From assembly GCA_022702705.1 (NCBI GenBank), contig JAKZJZ010000082.1:1-64000 (forward strand): a stretch of 64,000 nt of DNA, given 5' to 3'. The DNA comes from Papilionanthe hookeriana x Papilionanthe teres. Lineage: Eukaryota > Streptophyta > Magnoliopsida > Asparagales > Orchidaceae. Position numbers and translations under genes: made by a program. Position 1 is the stretch's first letter. Each line of letters opens with the position of its first letter. The notes under the pieces were generated by a model, which did no database searches, was not told where the DNA came from, and worked only from the letters and a program-made list of their open reading frames with translations. Positions 1 through 12,545 of this stretch are shown piece after piece.

Positions 1-10
1 CTATAAATAG
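1..10 (+). promoter_or_regulatory. LTR TATA box of Athila-F 5' LTR
   Basis: CTATAAATAG lies at a position conserved in all four Athila LTRs of the window (also 11298-11307, and on the minus strand near 29244-29253 and 39421-39430). It is the likely core promoter for genomic RNA. Confidence 0.6.
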
Positions 11-1255
11 AGGTCCGATTCTTCGAGAAAACGTGCCCCTCCCATTGTACCCCTTTCTCTTATCTACTTTAGGATCTCTCATCCTTAGAGAGAGAATTAG
101 AGAGAGAAATTTAGGGCCACTTTTGTTTAGTTTAGTGAGTTTATTTTCAAGTTATTGCATCTGGAGTTCATTACTCTGTGGAGTCGGTATGAATCGAGAA
201 GATGCGACAGAAGAAATATTTGAGATAAGTATATTTTTACATTTGATTCAAAGTTTAATTATCATGTTTTGTTATTTATTTTCAATTTGTTCGAGTAGTT
301 AGTTACTTTCTTACTTCAATTATGAAGAGATAGATAAGATAATATAAAGATTCGATGGAGAATTAAAATTCAAAATATTTTCAATACATTGTGATGACAT
401 TAATACACGATCTTACTTTACTTTTTAAATTGGCCGTTTGAATTGTTAAAACATGTTGAAGAGTTTAGAAACCTTGAAGGAAAAGAACTCTTAACTTGTA
501 AATGTCACATGAATCCTTGGGTAGTTGTAGGCCATGAGTGGGCTATTCATGGTGAAGTGCAAATAAATAGGAAGATAATATTTAAAGGGCGTAGAATAGA
601 TAAGTTTTTAGAGTGACAGACTAAATTCTTATAATTTGATTTTTAGACTAGGAAAGGGTCACTAGTAGACCATAGCCTCCCTTGGACATCTAGAAGTGTG
701 AGCTAGATTAACCCATTCTACTAACTACATCCGGACCTATTACGTCAAATTAGTCAATGTTCTTTGCACCTGGATCAAAGGGTAAAGAATAGGAATGCTT
801 CTATTTGGCACAATACCATAAATTAAATTCTATAACGAATATTAAATTATCTTAAAAATCTTAGATTAATTGAAGGAAAGAAAGTTGTTTATTTATATAG
901 AGTCTATAAAATCATTTTCTTATTATTGTTTTCTTTAATTGCATCTAGTAAATTAAAGGTAATTTATAATCGAAATAAAAATATTTTTACTATTTTATTT
1001 CGCTTTCACTTTATATAAAATTTATTTCTATAAATCTTCCCTATGGGATCGATACTGGGGTCTTTGTTTAAAAATCCTATATTACTTGAAACGATACGTA
1101 TACTTGCGTAGTACCCACTAGTGTGTAAAAATATTACTAAATTATATAATATTAATTTTATACACTAGCTACTTATTTATAAATCGAGTCAAAGCTTTTT
1201 AGCTATCTTTTGGAAAGCGAAACATTACTTTGCGTTAAGCGCGGCGGTCGGGTCG
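1..1255 (+). repeat. Athila-F 5' LTR (partial)
   Basis: The sequence matches the 3' LTR from 11298 to 12545 with scattered differences. It ends six bases before the primer binding site, at GGTCG (1251-1255). It starts at the TATA box, so most of the U3 part is outside the window. Confidence 0.93.
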
Positions 1256-1261
1256 AGTTTT

Positions 1262-1279
1262 TGGCGCCGTTGCCGGGGA
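1262..1279 (+). other. Primer binding site, tRNA-Asp
   Basis: TGGCGCCGTTGCCGGGGA is the exact complement of the 3' end (with CCA) of plant tRNA-Asp(GUC). It follows the LTR after six bases. A tRNA-Asp PBS is usual for Athila elements. Confidence 0.93.
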
Positions 1280-1331
1280 AGAAATCGAAAGGAAGAAAGA
1301 AATAGAAAAGTTAAATTTTATTGCTTGTTTT

Positions 1332-3060
1332 ATGCGAAGATTTGGTTACGAAGGATTAATACCTTTAGATTACGAATTGGAAAGAACAATTAAAAAAATT
1401 AAAAAGGGAAAACAAATTAAAAAATTTCAAGAAATGGCTACTTTACAAAATCCGATTGAACTTAATGATCAAAATGTTTATAAACCATTAAGGGATTATG
1501 TAACCCTACGATTGATGAACTTCATAGTAGCATTCGAATACCCAGCTGTACATGCTTAATTCTTTTGAACTTAAACATGTCTATTATTCGAATGGTGCGA
1601 AAAAATCAATTTGGTGGATCACCGAATGAGGATCCAAATTTACATCTTGTAAGTTTTTTAGAACTTTGTGCTACCTTTAAATATAACAATGTTTCGATGA
1701 TGCTTATTAGACTTAGACTCTTTCCTTTTTCTTTAAGAGACAAAGCGAAGATGTGGTTAAACTCATTAGCGGCTTGGATTACTATTAAAACATGAGGTCT
1801 GAAATGGCACAAAAATTCCTCGCTAAATACTTTCCTCCTTCTAAAACTGCTAAATTAAGAAATGATATTACTTCATTTAGTCAATTTGCGAGGAGACAAT
1901 ATATGAAACTTGGGAAAGATTTAAAGAACTATTAAGAAAATGTCCTCATCATGCTTTACACGATTGGTTGATTATTCAAACATTTTATAATGTATTAATT
2001 GGATCTTTAAAATCAATTATTGATGCTTGCTTCATGGAGGTTCTTTAATGTCTAAATCATTTGAAGAAGCTTACACTTTAATTGAAGAAATTGCTAATAA
2101 CAATTTTCAATGGCCTTCAGAAAGGATTAACCACTAAAAGATGGTCGGTATTCGAGATAATGTAGCCTTTTCTATCTTAGCTTCACAAGTTGCAGCAATG
2201 GCTCAGAAATTAGATAATTTTGCAATTAATATTTCGCATAATAACTTTGCTAATATTGAAGATTCTCAAACTATTGAAACTTTACAAGTTATTGCAAGTA
2301 AAAATAATCCTTATTCAAATTATTATAATCACAGGTGGAAAAATCTTCCTAATTTTAAGCTGGAATAATTCACAACAACAATGGGGTAATAATCAATCTC
2401 ATCCCACAAGAAATTGGAATAATCAAGTTAATTCAAATTATAAACCTCCTGGATTTAATAATCGATAGAAAAAGTTATCGATAGAATAATTAATTATGCG
2501 AATGAATAATCGATTACAAAATCGAAATACGAGCTATTCGTAATATTAAAAATCAAATGAGGCAAATTGCTACTTTAATTAATAACGAGACATGTAGGAA
2601 CACTTCTAAGTAATGTTGAAATCAATCCAAAGGAAACTAGAAAAGAACAAGAACAAGTTAAAGTTGTACGACTTAGAAGTGGAAAGGAATTAAAAGAAAG
2701 ATTGCAGAATGAAATTGAAAAAGAGATTGAGGTTGAAGAGGTTGAAAAACCTAAAGAAACTCTCTCTCTAGTCAAGATCGACCGTTATACCTGTTAATGT
2801 GGAAGTTGAAAAACCACCACCACCTTTTCCTCAAATACTTAAACGGCGAAACTTGTTCATCGATTTTCTAAGTTCTTTGAAATTTTTAAGAAACTTACTT
2901 ATTAACATACCTTTTGCTTTGAAGCTTTGGAACAAATGCCAACTTACGCAAAATTTATGAAGGATATTTTAAGTAAAAAATGAAAATTTGAAGCTATTGA
3001 AACTATTGCATTAAGTGAAGAATGCGGTGCAATAATTCAAAAGAAATTACTGAAAAGCTT
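1332..3060 (+). pseudogene. gag: Athila-F gag (broken)
   Basis: Gag polyprotein, which would form the particle and package element RNA. The start at 1332 (MRRFG) matches the start of the Athila-R gag. Visible in order: a basic N-terminal stretch with KKIKKGK; LRDY; the conserved core FGGSPNEDPNLHL and RLRLFPFSLRDKAKMWLNSL at about 1610-1770; an Asn/Gln-rich stretch at about 2340-2470; a charged C-terminal stretch near 2640-2760. No CCHC zinc knuckle is visible. The reading frame changes at least at about 1540, 1780 and 2360 and has stops, so no intact product is possible from this sequence. The boundary with protease is approximate. Confidence 0.85.
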
Positions 3061-6000
3061 AAGGATCTGGAAGTTTCACTATACCCTGTGCTATTGGAGA
3101 AAAATTTTGCGGAAAAGCTTTATGTGATTTAGGAGCAAGTATTAATCTCACACCATTTTCTATCTTTCGAAGATTAGATTTAGGAGATATTACTCCCACC
3201 ACTGTAACTCTTCAGTTAGCTAATAGATCTATCACTTATCCTAAGGGAGTTATAGAGGATATCCTTGTTAAAGTGGATAAATTTATCTTCCCTGTAGATT
3301 TCAAAGTACTTGATATGGAAGAAGATAAAGAGATACCTATTATTTTAGGAAGACCTTTTCTAGCTTCTTGGACGAGCTATGATTGATGTGAAAAAAGGAG
3401 AATTAACCATGAGAGTCGATGATCAGAAATTAAATTCGATGTTCTTAAATCGATGAAGTACCACGATAAAGAGAAATGTTATTGAATGGATATAATTGAT
3501 TATTTAATTGAAAAACATTATCAAGAAAAATGTAAAGTTATTTATGAAGAAAAATTTGAATTTTTAACTGATGATGATGAAATAGTAGAAGAAGAAGAGA
3601 CTCATTTTATTAAAGATAATTGAGAAACTTTAGACATAACTCAAAATGATATACTTTTACCCTCAATTAAAAAAGCACTTGAACTAGAATTAAAAATGTT
3701 ACCTTCCCATTTAAAATATGCTTTTCTTAGAAATTCGTTAACTTTACTGTTATTATTTTTTACGAGTCGAGTAAAGATCAAGAAGAAAAATTACTAGGTG
3801 TGTTAAAGAAGTATAAGAAAGCTTTTGGTTGGACTATTGCTGATATAAAAGGAATAAGCTCTTCCATTTGCATGCATAGAATTTTAATGGAAGAAAATTT
3901 TAAACCTACTTATGGAATCGCAAAGAAGATTAAATCCTATTATGAAAGATGTTGTTAAAAAAGAAATTATTAAGTGGTTAGATCGTCGGTATTATTTATC
4001 CTATTTCGGATAGTCGATGGGTAAGTCCTATTCATTGTGTTCCGAAGAAAGGAGGAGAATGCTTGTCATTGTTAATGATAAAAATGAACTTATTCCTACA
4101 AGACAAGGATTCTTTGGACGGCGAATTTGTATTGATTATAGGAAACTAAATAAAGCCACTAGAAAGGATCATTTTCCTTTACCTTTCTTGGATCAATTGC
4201 TCGATAAATTAGTTTGGACACTTATATTTCGTTTTTTGGATGGATATTCTAGTTATCATCGATTACTTATTGCTCCGAGGACCAAGAAAAGACAACATTT
4301 ACAAGTCCTTATCAAACATTTGCTTTTAGAAGAATGCCTTTTGGTTTATGTAATGCACACTGCAACTTTTCAAAGATGTATGATGTCAATATTTTGTGAT
4401 TTGATTGACAAAGGAATTGAAATATTCATGGACGATTTTTCGGTCTTTGGAACTTCTTTTGAATCTTGTTTGGAAAATATAGCCGAAGTTACGAAAAGAT
4501 GCGAAGAAACAAATTTAGTTCTTAAGCTGGGAAAAATGTCGATTCGTGGTCACAGAAGGCATTGTACTTGGACACAAAGTATCACGAAAAGGGATGGAAG
4601 TAGATCGAAGCAAAAGTGAAAATTATTGTTGAATTGCAACCACCTACTACTCATTGCTTGATGTGAGAAGTTTTCTAGGTCATGCTTGGATTTTATAGAA
4701 GATATATAAAGGATTTTCTAAAATTGCTAAACCTCTTTGTCATTTATTAGAAAAAGATGCACAATTTGAATTTAATGAAGAATGTATTAATGCTTTTAAT
4801 ATTCTAAAAGAAAAATTAATAACTGCACCTATCATTGTTGCACCTGACTGGAATAAATCTTTTGAATTAATGTGAGATGCAAGTGATTTTGCAATTGGAG
4901 CTGTATTAGGACAAAAATATTAGAATGTTTTCAAAGTTGTATATTATGCTTAGTAAAACTCTCACTAAAACACAAAGAAATTACACTACCTGCGAGAAAG
5001 AGCTTCTAGCTATAGTATATGCCTTTGATAAATTTAGACCTTATCTTCTTGGTACTAAATGCATAGTTCATACTTGATCATTCTGCTATTAAATATCTAA
5101 TATCTAAGAAGGATTCTAAACCTAGACTTATAAGATGGGTTTTACTTCTACAAGAATTTGATTTTCAAATAGTAGATAGAAAAGGAACCGAAAACCAAAT
5201 TGCCGATCATTTTTCTAGAATTAAAAATGATATTATTTCGAAGAAAATATAAATGAGAAATTCCCTGATGAATCTTTATATGTTATTCAAAGATACAAAA
5301 CACCGTGGTATGCTTGATATTGTTAATTATTTAGTTAGTAATATTTTACCTTATGACTTGGATTACAAATTTATTAAGAAATTTAAATATGACGCTAAAT
5401 CTTATATTTGGGAAGAACCTCATTTATTTAAAATTGGTAAAGATTCTATGACTCGACGATGTGTACCTTATGAGGAAACTTTTGCTATTATTCAAAAATG
5501 TCATGATTCGATTTTGAAGGACACTTTGGCATAGATAAAGCTGCATTTAAAATTTTAAATTCTGGATTTTATTAGCCTACCTTATTTAAAGATGTGAGAC
5601 AATATGTGAAAACATGTGATCGATGTCGAAAGGATGTGAAATATATCTAGGAAAGATGAAATGCCGTTAAAATATATATTGGAAGTTGAAATTTTTGATA
5701 TATAGGGATTAGACTTTATGGGACCATTTGTTCCATCATGCCGGAAAAATTTATATTTTATTAGCGAGTTTATTATGTTTCAGAAGTGGATTGAAGATCT
5801 GTTACTTTACCAAGCTGTGATTCCAAAAGTGTTTCAAAAGTTTTAAAGAAAATGATACTTTCAAGATTTGGAATGCCTAAGGTAATTATCACCGATGGTG
5901 GAAGTCATTTCAGGAATATAAGAATTCGATCATTACTACAAAAATTTGGAATCAAACATAGAATTGCTAATCGCTTATCACCCTCGAACTAGTGGAATGG

Positions 6001-6601
6001 TTGAAGTATCAAACAGAGAAATTAAAAGAATTTTAGAAAAGACTGTTACTCCTAAAAGAACTGATTGGGTTGATAGACTTGATTCTGCATTATGGGCTTA
6101 TAGAAGAGCTTATAAGACACTAATCGGAATGTCACCTTACCGGTTAATTTATGGTAAACATTGTCACTTACCTGTAGAACTTGAACATAAATCTTATTGG
6201 GCGATAAAGGAGTTTAATTTTAATTTGAATAAAGCAGGAGAAAAACAATTATTGCAACTAAATGAGATGGAAGAAATTAGAAATGAATCGTATGAAAATG
6301 CGAGAATTTATAAAGAGAAAATGAAGATGTTGCATGATAAGAAAATTTCAGGGAAAAATTTTTGAGCCGGGACAAAAAGTTTTACTTGTTTAATTCTCGT
6401 TTAAGACTTTTTCCTGGAAAATTGAGATCTAAATGGATTGGACCTTATTTTGTTGAGAAAGTATACCATTATGGAGTCGTGGATATTAAAGATCCCAAAA
6501 CTGTAAACATTTTTAAAGTAAATGGATTAAGATTGAAGCCTTATTTGGGAGATAATAAGAAGATTTATAAAGAGGCTTATGAATTGAGTCAACTTGATTA
6601 A
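3061..6601 (+). pseudogene. pol: Athila-F pol: protease, reverse transcriptase, RNase H, integrase (broken)
   Basis: Polyprotein for reverse transcription and integration. Domains in order: aspartic protease with the DLGAS active site at about 3127-3141 and IILGRPF at about 3340; reverse transcriptase at about 3950-4650 with CIDYRKLNKAT, FLDGYSSYH and the catalytic FMDDFS (Asp pair 4431-4436); RNase H at about 4870-5220 starting from DASDFAIGAVLG; integrase at about 5500-6400 with a CDRC zinc-binding remnant near 5620, GLDFMGP near 5710 and FRNIRIRS...GIKH near 5915-5960; a C-terminal segment with KWIGPYFVEKVY at 6433-6468. Several frameshifts and stops interrupt it. Longest open parts are 4017-4619, 5253-5534, 5946-6365 and 6362-6601. 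Athila-R shows the same protein with a large deletion. Confidence 0.9.
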
Positions 6602-7221
6602 AAATTTACTTATGTCGGGATGACGACGTTAAACCAAGCGCTTTGTGGGAGGCAACCCATAATCATCTTGTGTTTTTGTGTTTTAATGTAAGGTTATGCC
6701 TTGATCTTGATTAATTTTATATTATTTTAGAAAAATTTGATGCTCATAAGTCTTGGTTGACTTAGGTGGAAAATGATTTTGAAGTATGTAAGATTTAAAA
6801 ATAGGATCACTCTATTTTAAATATGAGTAAAAAGGAGATCAAGTTAACCTTCATTATGATTTCTTATAATTTGTGTTATCGAGTCTAAATTACTCTTACC
6901 AGTATAATTTACTGTCTTGGAGAATGAAATTTTGAAAATTTGACGATTAGGCGAAACGGAGTTGAACATAGTTCCGGCACCTAGGCGCCAGAATTCGGCG
7001 CATAAGCGCCAGAATCAAGTATGTATCAATAGGTCCGGCGCCTAGGCACCAGATTCGGCGCCTAAGCGCCACGGTTCTTGGGTCGTGCAAAAACCGAAAA
7101 TTTTCGGTTTTTCACACGATTTTCCCCTTTAAATCTACCCATCTTCTTCCCTAACCATCAAGCAATCAAAATTACATCCCTTACATTTCATTCTTGATAG
7201 ATTTGATAAATTTTTGAAGAA
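6602..7221 (+). other. Non-coding spacer with GGCGCC palindrome module
   Basis: No gene. It holds a GC-rich block (about 6973-7072) of four GGCGCC-type half-sites joined as short inverted repeats such as GGCGCCTAGGCACC and GGCGCCTAAGCGCC, in otherwise AT-rich sequence. The same block lies before the homologous ORF in Athila-R (33585-33680, minus strand). Confidence 0.7.
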
Positions 7222-7570
7222 ATGGAAAGGAGAAATCATGGAGAAGAGGCTAGGGACAAGGTCTCGAGGGATTCTCGAACCCTACTTCAATGGTTTCATC
7301 GCTGTAAGTTTAGAGAAAATTTCTAGTCGTTTGGATAAGTTTGAAGAAGATTTTAAAAAGATTGGAGATCGCCTTCATGAGATGTTTCATCAAGTTGAAC
7401 ATCCGGAATGGCAAATGAAACTTCGATTTGATCATATTGCGGCTTATCAAGATGCTCGAGTTGAAATGTATGCGGAGAACAAGTGGATTGATGAAAAGAC
7501 GGCTACGGATTTCTCGAGAGCGTTAGTATTCTTTCCAAGTGGAATACACAATTTCCCTTGTGAAGATTAG
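7222..7570 (+). CDS. Athila-F accessory ORF, unknown function (about 115 aa)
   Basis: I do not recognise this protein. The ATG at 7222 is chosen because the Athila-R copy starts at the same place (M-E-x-R-N-x-G), although this copy then shifts frame by one base near 7275 (TCGAACCC here, TCAACCC there). The longer open frame in this copy begins at 7214. Visible: a charged N terminus, PYFNGFIAVSLEKI, then a heptad-like acidic and basic stretch (RLDKFEEDFKKIGDRLHEMF) that looks like a short coiled coil, and the conserved end FFPSGIHNFPCED. It lies between pol and ORF3 with its own spacer, so it may come from a separate spliced or internal transcript. Conservation in both copies argues that it was a real gene. 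Confidence 0.6.
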
Positions 7571-8365
7571 AATATTTTCATAAAGGGATAATTATTATGA
7601 TTTGTTGAGTCATTGTATCGATTTAGAGAATCGATTGTGTTTGTTTGTGTATTTGCTTTCATGTTCGATGTGTGTTGTATTTGCTTTGAAATTGTTATGT
7701 TTGAGTGTGTATTAGGAACTTGAATCAAATGTAGTACTTATCTAGAATTTATTGAGTCAAAATTGAAAATTTTAAATAGAAATTAGTGAATTTGATTGAA
7801 AACCTTATGTTTGATTGGTGGATTCAATATTTAATTTTTATAAAATTTTGAAAAAATGTTGTGGAAGTTAGAAGCGAAGCTCTACTCGATATGAGTCATT
7901 GGAAGTTGAATTTATGAATTTTGGTGGAAAACTAAATTTAAAAAATATTTTTTGTGAAAGGCGAGTACGGCGCTAGGCGCCGAGATTCGGCGCCTAGCGC
8001 CGATTCGACTGTACCTAAAAATTACCATTTAAACCCCAAAAGCCATTTTTGACGCCTAAGCTTCATCTTCTTCCCCATTTTTGCGAAAATACATCCTCTA
8101 GATCCATTTTGAGGTCAAAACATCAAGAATTTGAGCGCGAAACCACTCGATTTCTTCGTCTCGAGGTCGGATCTACACTTTAAACCATTTATTTTCGATT
8201 TTCACCCTAGATTTCCCTAAGTTTTGCTAAGAACCGAAAATTTGAAAAAAATATTTGATTTTTAGTTATTCCTTTGGATTTTTAAACTTATTTTATGTTT
8301 TATAAACTTAAAAAGAGTTTAAATCTTTGATTCCTAAATTAGTTCTTGTTTTCTTTCACGTTTAG
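7571..8365 (+). other. Non-coding spacer with GGCGCC palindrome module
   Basis: AT-rich spacer between the accessory ORF and ORF3. At about 7968-8003 it has a GC-rich inverted pair, GGCGCTAGGCGCCGAGATTC followed by GGCGCCTAGCGCCG. The equivalent in Athila-R is 32654-32692. No gene is visible. Confidence 0.65.
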
Positions 8366-9508
8366 ATGGCTCTAAAATCTAAGCGCAGTAAAGGACGAGA
8401 AAATTTTGATAGCAGCAAATTTCCAACTGCGGTCACGCATTTTCGCTTCCATGAACTTGCGTCGTCGAGAAAGTTCATCTCGGAACGAAGTTTTTATCAT
8501 CTCGAGGAGATGATCGAAAACACTATCGTTGCGCACAATCGGCAACGATCTTGTTACTTTCTCGTTATTCTTTATTATCCCGATTGTTCGAGAATTTTAT
8601 GCAAATTTTCCGGATTCCGAGGATTACGAAGTCTTTGTTAGAGGAATCGGAGTAGGATTTACTCAAGAAAGAATCAACATATTTTATGGCTCGCCACCGA
8701 CTATTGAATGCTATGTGTCTGGATTATCACCATCCGAGGGAGATTTGGACAAGATTATTGCTTATCCGACTAACGATGCTTGGATCTTGGAAGATCGGGA
8801 ACGGAAAGAGGGTAAACTTCAAATCCTGCGAATTAAATGGTGTATCTAAAGCATGGCACTACTTTATATCTGCAAGATTGTTACCTTCCAACCACCTGAG
8901 TGAAGTGACTAGAGATCGAGCGATCTTAAATTACTACATTCAGGAGAGGAAGCCTATTGATGATTCTGTGGAGTCTACTGCGAGATCCAGCACTTCTGTT
9001 GGACTGGGATTTCCATCTTTGATCTACTCATTTTGTGTTAGTAATGGAGTCACTGTTGATATTTCTGAGGAGAAGCTGAAGTCTACTAAGCCAATTGGGC
9101 AGGAGAGTATTAGTATCTATGATTGTCTTCGAGGGAAGAGATTGACCGCTCCTTCTACTTCTGAACATACTTCAGGTAGACCTTCTACTTCTAGGCCCTC
9201 CGCCTGCCGAGCCACCATCGATTTACGGGAATCAATGCATGATCAGTTTTTAGAGCAACGGCGGGAGTTATTTCAAACTCACTCGCAGGATTGATACTAT
9301 TGATAGAAAACTAGATCATTTATCCGATTATACCCGGATGAAGAGTAATTATGATGCTTGAGTATGATGAAGCCCTAGTCAGATTTCGAAGGGTGAACAT
9401 GATGTTATTTTTCCTACCTTTCCTAGATTCACACCATTTGTTGATCCTAAGGACGTAGAATTTTCCTATGGTGATGAAGATGATGATGAGGCTACGAGTA
9501 GTGATTAG
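8366..9508 (+). pseudogene. Athila-F ORF3 ('env-like' position), putative plant transposon protein (broken)
   Basis: The ATG at 8366 matches the start of the Athila-R copy (32288, minus). The core resembles the 'putative plant transposon protein' domain found downstream of pol in Athila-type elements: VREFYANFPDSEDYEVFVRG at about 8587-8646, GVGFTQERINIFYG at about 8650-8691, then AWHYFISARLLPSNH and VTRDRAILNY at about 8855-8935. A Ser/Thr/Pro-rich tail (9150-9200) and an acidic C terminus (DDEDDDE near 9473-9490) follow. Frames change near 8540, 8840 and 8960. I see no signal peptide or membrane segment, so an envelope function is not supported by the sequence. The domain name is from recall of the family. 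Confidence 0.72.
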
Positions 9509-10756
9509 TTGTTATCGATTTCTTTGATGTGTTACTCTGTTTGTTTGTTTTATTTGGATTGTTTATTATTTTTGTATTTGATGTATGTTGACTGTTTAGT
9601 ATTACGATTATGTTGTGTTGAGACTGAATTTAGAATTAGTTTATATGTTGTTTTAGTTTAATGTTTAGTACTTAATTATTTTGCTCTGTTTTAATTCTAT
9701 TTCAAATTTAATATCATCATAAAATTAGTCTTGTTACTTTTCTCTATACATGCTTCAATTTTATCTTAATTATTCATAAAAGCATGTTTAGAAGTTAATT
9801 TTTCTTTTTAAGATTGCTTTTTTTACATACTTACTAAAAATACTTATGATTTTCTTTCTCTCATACTTTCAAATTATCATAGTATACCAAAACTTAAGTT
9901 TAGGGGAAGGGAAAATCATTTCAAAATTAAATTTTATTTGTCCTTAAAGAGCTAATACTTTCTTAAAAACAAAAACTTTTTAACATAACTTAAGGAATGA
10001 AGAATTTATTTGAGATCACTTTTATATTTGAAATTATAAACAATTTAGTGAAATTAACCAAAATTTTACTAACTTTGATTGATTTTAAGAATAGAATTAT
10101 TTAACTTAAAGAAGAATGAGAAAAAGAATTTTTCTATTCATGATAGAAATAATAGAATTTTAGAAATATTAAGTAATAAAAAATTATCACTTGAAAAAGA
10201 AAAGATTGGAATTCTTTTTGAATTTTTATTTATGTTATAATAATTAAGTGGAGATGTATAAGTTTTGAAAAAATAAGTTAAGGATAGTGAAGTTCAAAAC
10301 CATTAACAGTGCTATCCAGATATAGTAATCCCTCTATAAAAAAAAAGAGAAAAAAAGTAAGAGATAGAGAGGAGAAGCTTGAGGAAATAGAATTATCTTA
10401 TAGGAAGAAAACTAATTACATACTTTACTTAATTTTTATGCATAAATATTTATTTAGAAAAGATTTTTCAAGAAAATCTTTTTCTTGTAAATAATCTATG
10501 AAAGCTTAATATAATAGACTTCTATTATTTTCAAAATGAATGAAACGTTTGAGATCTTATGATTTAGTAGTTAAATATTCTTTAAATTCTTAAAATTAAA
10601 CCTAGATAGTGAAATTGGGTTAATAATTTACTAAAGACTTTACAATATCAAAAATTATAAGGAATCTTAAATATTTATCTTTTATTTCCAAAAGTTATAT
10701 TTTATGTAGTAAAAAGGGTTACTTGAGGACAAGTAACATTTAAGTTTGGGGGATCT
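9509..10756 (+). other. Athila-F 3' untranslated region
   Basis: Very AT-rich, no credible gene; the short frame at 10309-10494 is not kept in Athila-R. The region ends with the polypurine tract AAGTTTGGGGGA at 10742-10753, next to the 3' LTR. Confidence 0.75.
10742..10753 (+). other. Polypurine tract of Athila-F
   Basis: AAGTTTGGGGGA lies just before the LTR start TGATCTATAAAA at 10757. The same tract precedes the 3' LTR of Athila-R on the minus strand (29773-29784). It primes plus-strand DNA synthesis. Confidence 0.8.
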
Positions 10757-12545
10757 TGATCTATAAAAAATACCTATTTCTTTATGTCTTAATTCTTATT
10801 AATTTCTAAGGATATTATGCTTTAATGAAAGGTATTTTTGTGTTTTTGGATGTAGGTAATGTAAAAAGGTCTAAGAAAGAAAAAGGAGCAAAAAGGAGCA
10901 AAAGGAGCAAAAATGGAGCAAAATACCAAAAGGATAAAAATATGGCACGGCTCCTAGGCGCCGAAGCGCGCACCGAAGCGCCGGACTCGATACGAAAGCT
11001 ATCGAAGTTTTTAACAACATTTGATCAGTTATTTTGACGGAATGAGCGATTATTGGACATTCTAGAAGGCTGGCAGTTGTTCCTTGATAATAGGACATGT
11101 GATACATTGCATTTGGACGCTCCAAAACGGTTTTAATCGCGAAGAGGTGCGAGCCAAAGTGAAGAGGTGCGAAGAACTGGACGCGGTGTCCGATGCCTAG
11201 GCGCCAGATTCTGGCCGCCTGGCGCCGGACCGACTTCTAGAAGATTCATTGAATGTGGACATATTTTGAAGAGGTGCCTCAAGGCAACTCTTGAAACCTA
11301 TAAATAGAGGTCCGAGTTCTTCGAAAACGTGCCCCTCCCATTGCACCCCTTTCTCTTATCTACTTTAGGATCTCTCATCCTCAGGGAGAGAATTAGAGAG
11401 AGAAATTTAGGGCCACTTTTATTTAGTTTAGTGAGTTTATTTTCAAGTTATTGCATCTGGAGTTCATTACACTGTGGAGTCAGTAGGAATCAGAAGATCT
11501 GTAGAAGAAATATTTGAGATAAGTATATTTTTACATTTGATTGAAAGTTTAATTATCATGTTTTGTTATTTATTTTCAATGTGTTCTGAGTAGTTAGTTT
11601 CTTTCTTACTTCAATTATGAAGAGATAGATAAGATAATATAAAGATTCGATGGAGAATTAAAATTCAAAATATTTTCAAAACATTGTGATGACATTAATA
11701 CCTGATCTTACTTTACTTTTTAAATTGGTCGTTTGAATTGTTAAAACCTGTTGAAGAGTTTAGAAACCTTGAAGGAGAAGAACTCTTAACTTGTAAATGT
11801 CACATGAATCCTTGGGTAGTCGTAGGCCATGAGCGGGCTATTCATGGTGAAGTGCAAATAAATAGGAATATAATATTTAAAGAGCGAAGAATTGATAAGT
11901 TTTTAGAGTGACGGACTAAATTCTTATAATTTGATTTATAGACTAGGAAAGGGCCACTTAGTAGGGCTGACCATAGCCACCCTTGGACATCTAGAAGTGT
12001 GAGCCTAGATTAACCCATTCTACTAACAATACATCCGGACCTATTCGTCAAATTAGTCGATGTTCTTTGCACCTGGATTTAAAGAATAGGAGTGCTTCTA
12101 TTTGGCACGATACCATAAATTAAATTCTCCAACGAATATTAAATTATCTTAAAAATCTTAGATTAATTGAAGGAAAGAAAGTTGTTTATTTATATAGACT
12201 CTATAAAATCATTTTCTTATTATTGTTTTATTTAATTGCATCTAGTAAATTAATAGTAATTTATAATCAAAATAAAAATATTTTTACTATTTTATTTCAC
12301 TTTCACTTTATAGAAAATTTATTTCTATAAATCTTCTCGTGGGATCGATACGTGGGTCTTTGTTTAAAAACCCTATATTACTTGAAACGATACGTATACT
12401 TGCGTAGTACCCCTAGTGTGTAAAAATATTACTAAATTATATAATATTAATTTTATACACTAGCCGCTATTTATAAATCGAGTCAAAGCTTTTTGGCTAT
12501 CTTTTGGAAGCAAACATTACTGCGTTAAGCACGGCGGTCGGGTCG
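10757..12545 (+). repeat. Athila-F 3' LTR
   Basis: It begins TGATCTATAAAA after the polypurine tract and ends near GGTCG at 12545, where sequence of Tat-C integrase begins. The length is about 1.79 kb. It contains two GGCGCC palindrome blocks (10948-10984 and 11189-11229), a TATA box (11298-11307) and a long AT-rich R-U5 part. The end is exact only to a few bases because the terminal CA is not kept. Confidence 0.9.
11298..11307 (+). promoter_or_regulatory. LTR TATA box of Athila-F 3' LTR
   Basis: CTATAAATAG is identical to the first ten bases of the window in the 5' LTR. Confidence 0.55.

Larger units (their letters stand above)
1..12545 (+). mobile_element. Athila-F: Athila-type Ty3/gypsy LTR retrotransposon, 5' end cut by window
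   Basis: Order seen: partial 5' LTR, tRNA-Asp primer binding site, gag, protease-RT-RNase H-integrase, small accessory ORF, ORF3, polypurine tract, 3' LTR. This order, the gag signature (QFGGSPNEDPNLHL) and the FMDDFS reverse transcriptase motif are typical of the Athila lineage. Position 1 corresponds to 11298 in the 3' LTR, so about 541 bases of 5' LTR lie outside; the whole element would be about 13.1 kb. It sits in the integrase region of the minus-strand element Tat-C. The left target duplication is outside the window. Coding regions carry stops and frameshifts, so this copy is probably not autonomous. Confidence 0.93.

Noticed and set aside
1262..1279. A tRNA-Asp gene at the GGCGCCGTTGCC string
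   Set aside because: Only the 18-base complement of the tRNA 3' end is present, next to an LTR; no tRNA body follows. The same holds for 38169-38186.
8366..9508. Retroviral-type envelope protein in Athila ORF3
   Set aside because: No signal peptide, membrane segment or cleavage site is visible. The similarity is to the plant transposon protein domain, so only the position is env-like.
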